Source: Eisenbergiella porci
GTDB taxonomy: Bacteria; Bacillota; Clostridia; Lachnospirales; Lachnospiraceae
Reading direction: 5' to 3'
Length of the DNA stretch: 64,000 nt
NCBI RefSeq assembly: GCF_009696275.1
Contig: NZ_VUMI01000008.1
Location: forward strand, 62,001 to 126,000
Shown here: positions 61,913-64,000 of the stretch, in pieces
How positions within the stretch are numbered: position 1 is the stretch's first letter
How the letters are laid out: each line of letters opens with the position of its first letter
The notes under the pieces: model-generated
Seen by the model: the letters and a program-made list of their open reading frames with translations, nothing else
Databases searched by the model: none
Told to the model about the DNA's origin: nothing
Position numbers and translations under genes: made by a program

Positions 61913-62314
61913 ATGACGCTGAAATACAGCCGTCAACGGGAAGCCATCAAAGATTTCCTGATGACAAGGAATGACCATCCGACGGCAGATGTAGTTTACA
62001 GCAATGTGAGAACAGAATTTCCCAACATCAGTCTTGGTACTGTTTACAGAAATCTTACGCTGTTGGCAGATCTTGGAGAAATAGCAAGATTACGCGTCGG
62101 CGACGGTGTGGATCATTTTGATGCAGACACCAGTCCTCATTATCATTTTGTCTGCAGCGACTGCGGAAGTGTAATTGATTTGGAAATGGATAGCATTGAC
62201 AGCATCAATCAAACGGCCGCCAAAAATTTTGACGGACAGATAGCCGGCCATATCACTTATTTTTACGGCCTTTGTCCCCATTGTAAAGAGAAGAAGCTGA
62301 AAGCTCTTTCTTAA
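61913..62314 (+). CDS. perR: Fur family regulator, PerR-like
   Basis: 133 residues. Winged helix (YSRQREAIKDFLMTRNDHPT; SLGTVYRNLTLLADLGEIAR), the regulatory metal site (HFDADTSPHYHFVC) and the structural zinc site (CSDCG and CPHC). The Asp in HFDAD at the position that distinguishes PerR from Fur supports a peroxide sensor. AGGAGG is 7 nt before the ATG. The reverse rubrerythrin gene follows 78 nt later, a classical PerR target in clostridia, with a small imperfect hairpin in between. Confidence 0.88.
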   Translation: MTLKYSRQREAIKDFLMTRNDHPTADVVYSNVRTEFPNISLGTVYRNLTLLADLGEIARLRVGDGVDHFDADTSPHYHFVCSDCGSVIDLEMDSIDSINQTAAKNFDGQIAGHITYFYGLCPHCKEKKLKALS

Positions 62315-62392
62315 AAACCAGCCATCCGCAACTCCCGGTTTCCGGAGTAGTTGTAATAAAAAATATATTAAAATTAAAAGGAGAAAAAAATT

Positions 62393-62935
62393 ATGAAATT
62401 CGTATGTCAGGTATGTGGTTATGTTTATGAAGGCGAAAAAGCACCGGAGAAATGCCCCGTTTGCGGAGCTCCCGCAGAAAAATTCACCGCACAGAGCGGA
62501 ACAATGGAATGGGCTGCTGAGCACGTTGTAGGTGTTGCCCAGGGTGCAAGCGAAGATATCATGGAAGACCTGAGAGCTAACTTCGCAGGAGAATGCTCTG
62601 AAGTAGGTATGTACCTCGCAATGGCAAGAGTTGCCCACAGAGAAGGCTATCCTGAAATCGGTCTTTACTGGGAAAAAGCTGCTTATGAAGAAGCAGAGCA
62701 TGCTGCAAAATTCGCAGAGCTGCTTGGCGAAGTAGTAACTGATTCCACAAAGAAGAACCTGGAAATGAGAGTAGAAGCAGAAAACGGCGCAACCGCTGGT
62801 AAATTCGACCTGGCTAAGCGCGCAAAGGCTGCCAACCTTGACGCTATCCATGACACCGTTCATGAAATGGCAAGAGATGAAGCTCGTCACGGCAAGGCAT
62901 TCCAGGGCTTACTGGAGAGATACTTCGGCAAATAA
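62393..62935 (+). CDS. Reverse rubrerythrin (rubredoxin domain first)
   Basis: 180 residues. The rubredoxin module is N-terminal ([25 protein letters not shown]), and the diiron domain follows ([56 protein letters not shown]). This order is the reverse of the gene at 13.7 kb and is typical of clostridial peroxide/oxygen reductases derepressed in PerR mutants. AAAGGAG precedes the ATG. Ends in a strong terminator. Confidence 0.95.
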   Translation: MKFVCQVCGYVYEGEKAPEKCPVCGAPAEKFTAQSGTMEWAAEHVVGVAQGASEDIMEDLRANFAGECSEVGMYLAMARVAHREGYPEIGLYWEKAAYEEAEHAAKFAELLGEVVTDSTKKNLEMRVEAENGATAGKFDLAKRAKAANLDAIHDTVHEMARDEARHGKAFQGLLERYFGK

Positions 62936-62980
62936 TATTGGGAACTCCTCCAAGAGATCTATATAAATTCACACAAAAGG

Positions 62981-63015
62981 CATCCCGGATTCCATTGGAA
63001 TCCGGGATGTTTTTT
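62981..63015 (+). terminator. Terminator of the reverse rubrerythrin gene
   Basis: Perfect 13-bp stem (62981-62993 with 62997-63009), 3-nt loop, six T. Confidence 0.95.
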
Positions 63016-63060
63016 CATAGGAAATCTCATAAATAAAAGAATCCAAGACTAAAATATCAC

Positions 63061-64000
63061 TCAGGCCACCGTGCCCGCCGCCCTGATGAATAAAATCACT
63101 AATAAAAAGAAAAAGGATTCCGGGACGGCATCAGTAGCGCTTCCTATACCGGACATGGCGCAATGAAATCTTGTCGCCTGATGATCGCAGCCCGGCACAT
63201 AGCCGCCGCTGCGAATCACCGGGAGAATCCGCTCGAATTCCCTGTCTATTGCATCCTTCCCCTGTTCAATCACAAGCTTATTAAAGCCCCCGATAAATTT
63301 CAGCCTGGGATAAAGCTCCCTGACCTTAACAATATCCATTCCCGCATTCACATCCATGGGAAGGAAACCATCCACGCCCGCAGCAATAAACTGTGGAATC
63401 AGCCTGTTAAAATCACCATCCGTATCCACAAAAATATTTTTCACTCCCTTTTCCTTCAGAAAAGGGAACAGCTGTCTCCTCCTCAAAAAGCATGACCTCC
63501 GGCTGGATAATATCAAATATTTTCCCATGCTTTTCCCGGAAAACCTCCACCGCAAACCGGTTCATATCATGGATTACCTTAGGCATGTCGTAAAAGGCAT
63601 ACATCTGCCCCTCGATTCCCAGCAGCGTACGGGGCAGCCAGAAGAAGCCCTGCGCCCTGAAGCGCAGTGAAAAATCGCCTCTTTTGTGGGCCTGCGCATA
63701 TTTCCCATAAACCTTCCCGATATTTTCGTCGGTACAATACAGCTCCAGATGCTCCCTTACCTTATCCTTCAGCGTATACCAGTCCTTTTCCTCCTCCACC
63801 GGCGCCTTCAGTTCCTCCACAAGATTGCTGTTTTTATGGTACTTTCTTATCCAGCCATCGGTATCCAGCCTGACGACATAAGTTAAGGTTTCCTCTAGGA
63901 CCGTCGTATCAAAGCATGCAAAGGGAATACGGAAGGCCATGCGCTTCACTCCGTCAAACCCCAGGTATTTTTCATATTCATACACCGGCTCCGTCATTTC
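63061..64000 (-). pseudogene. Uroporphyrinogen-decarboxylase-like methyltransferase, frameshifted and deleted
   Basis: Two overlapping frames carry parts of one URO-D-fold protein. The upstream part (63997 to ~63470) reads EPVYEYEKYLGFDGVKRMAF and FFWLPRTLLGIEGQMYAFYD, then EVMLFEEETAVPF. The downstream part in another frame reads FPFLKEKGVKNIFVDTDGDF, LIPQFIAAGVDGFLPMDV and IRSGGYVPGCDHQ. The ~30 residues normally between these (with the phosphate/substrate-binding helix) are missing, and the C-terminus after CDHQ is replaced by unrelated sequence. Members act as corrinoid-dependent methyltransferases or related enzymes. The gene's 5' end runs past the window edge. Confidence 0.7.

Noticed and set aside
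1-64000. tRNA, rRNA, CRISPR arrays, complete insertion sequences and prophage genes
   Set aside because: None was recognised when scanning both strands; short tRNAs could be missed without a dedicated search.

Overview
The window looks like a chromosome segment of an anaerobic, fermentative, Gram-positive member of the Clostridia, most likely a Lachnospiraceae gut-type organism. This is inferred from a group B-type [FeFe]-hydrogenase, two rubrerythrins, PerR, acetate kinase, a T-box-controlled prolyl-tRNA synthetase, LacI-controlled sugar uptake, strong Shine-Dalgarno sites and sigma-A promoters of the TTGACA-17-TATAAT type. Genus cannot be fixed from the sequence alone.

Layout. 1-6 kb: a PadR regulator with a membrane partner, a truncated beta-galactosidase remnant, a cold-shock gene with a strikingly structured leader, and a GH38 alpha-mannosidase. 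6-11 kb: a two-component system divergent from an ABC transporter of the lantibiotic-immunity type, with 11-bp-phased direct repeats between them, then a lipoprotein. 12-20.7 kb: a decay zone holding remnants of a diguanylate cyclase, azlC, azlD, a two-gene ABC exporter, an acetyltransferase and a truncated YafY-type regulator, interrupted by intact rubrerythrin and [FeFe]-hydrogenase genes. 20.8-28.4 kb: rsmH paralogue, then a sugar regulon (permease, permease, binding protein, GH31 glycosidase, LacI regulator) with matching operator boxes. 28.6-34.7 kb: M20 peptidase with two membrane proteins (one DUF5058), ackA, and proS behind a T-box. 35-43.5 kb: a complex palindromic repeat, an Rpn-type nuclease, a heterodimeric ABC exporter with a LytTR/GHKL two-component system, and hflX. 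44-50 kb: a DUF6951-like remnant, a group II intron RT remnant, and a 1,574-residue surface protein with seven 76-residue repeats. 50-57 kb: an EndoQ-UvrD fusion, a YtvI/AI-2E permease, an O-antigen-ligase-like protein and a pseudouridine synthase. 57.3-59.1 kb: a candidate toxin-antitoxin operon (MqsR-like toxin; antitoxin with MqsA-like zinc finger and HTH fused to a Panacea/SocA domain) whose promoter is bracketed by two perfect inverted repeats. 59.3-64 kb: another copy of the palindromic repeat, a two-component system, perR with a reverse rubrerythrin, and a broken uroporphyrinogen-decarboxylase-like gene.

The two observations most likely to be new are (i) a dispersed three-way-junction repeat with an invariant linker and compensatory base changes between copies at 35.2 and 59.3 kb, with related fragments elsewhere, usually next to stop codons, and (ii) the chimeric MqsR/MqsA-Panacea operon. 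Both rest on reading the sequence by eye; no searches or folding programs were run.
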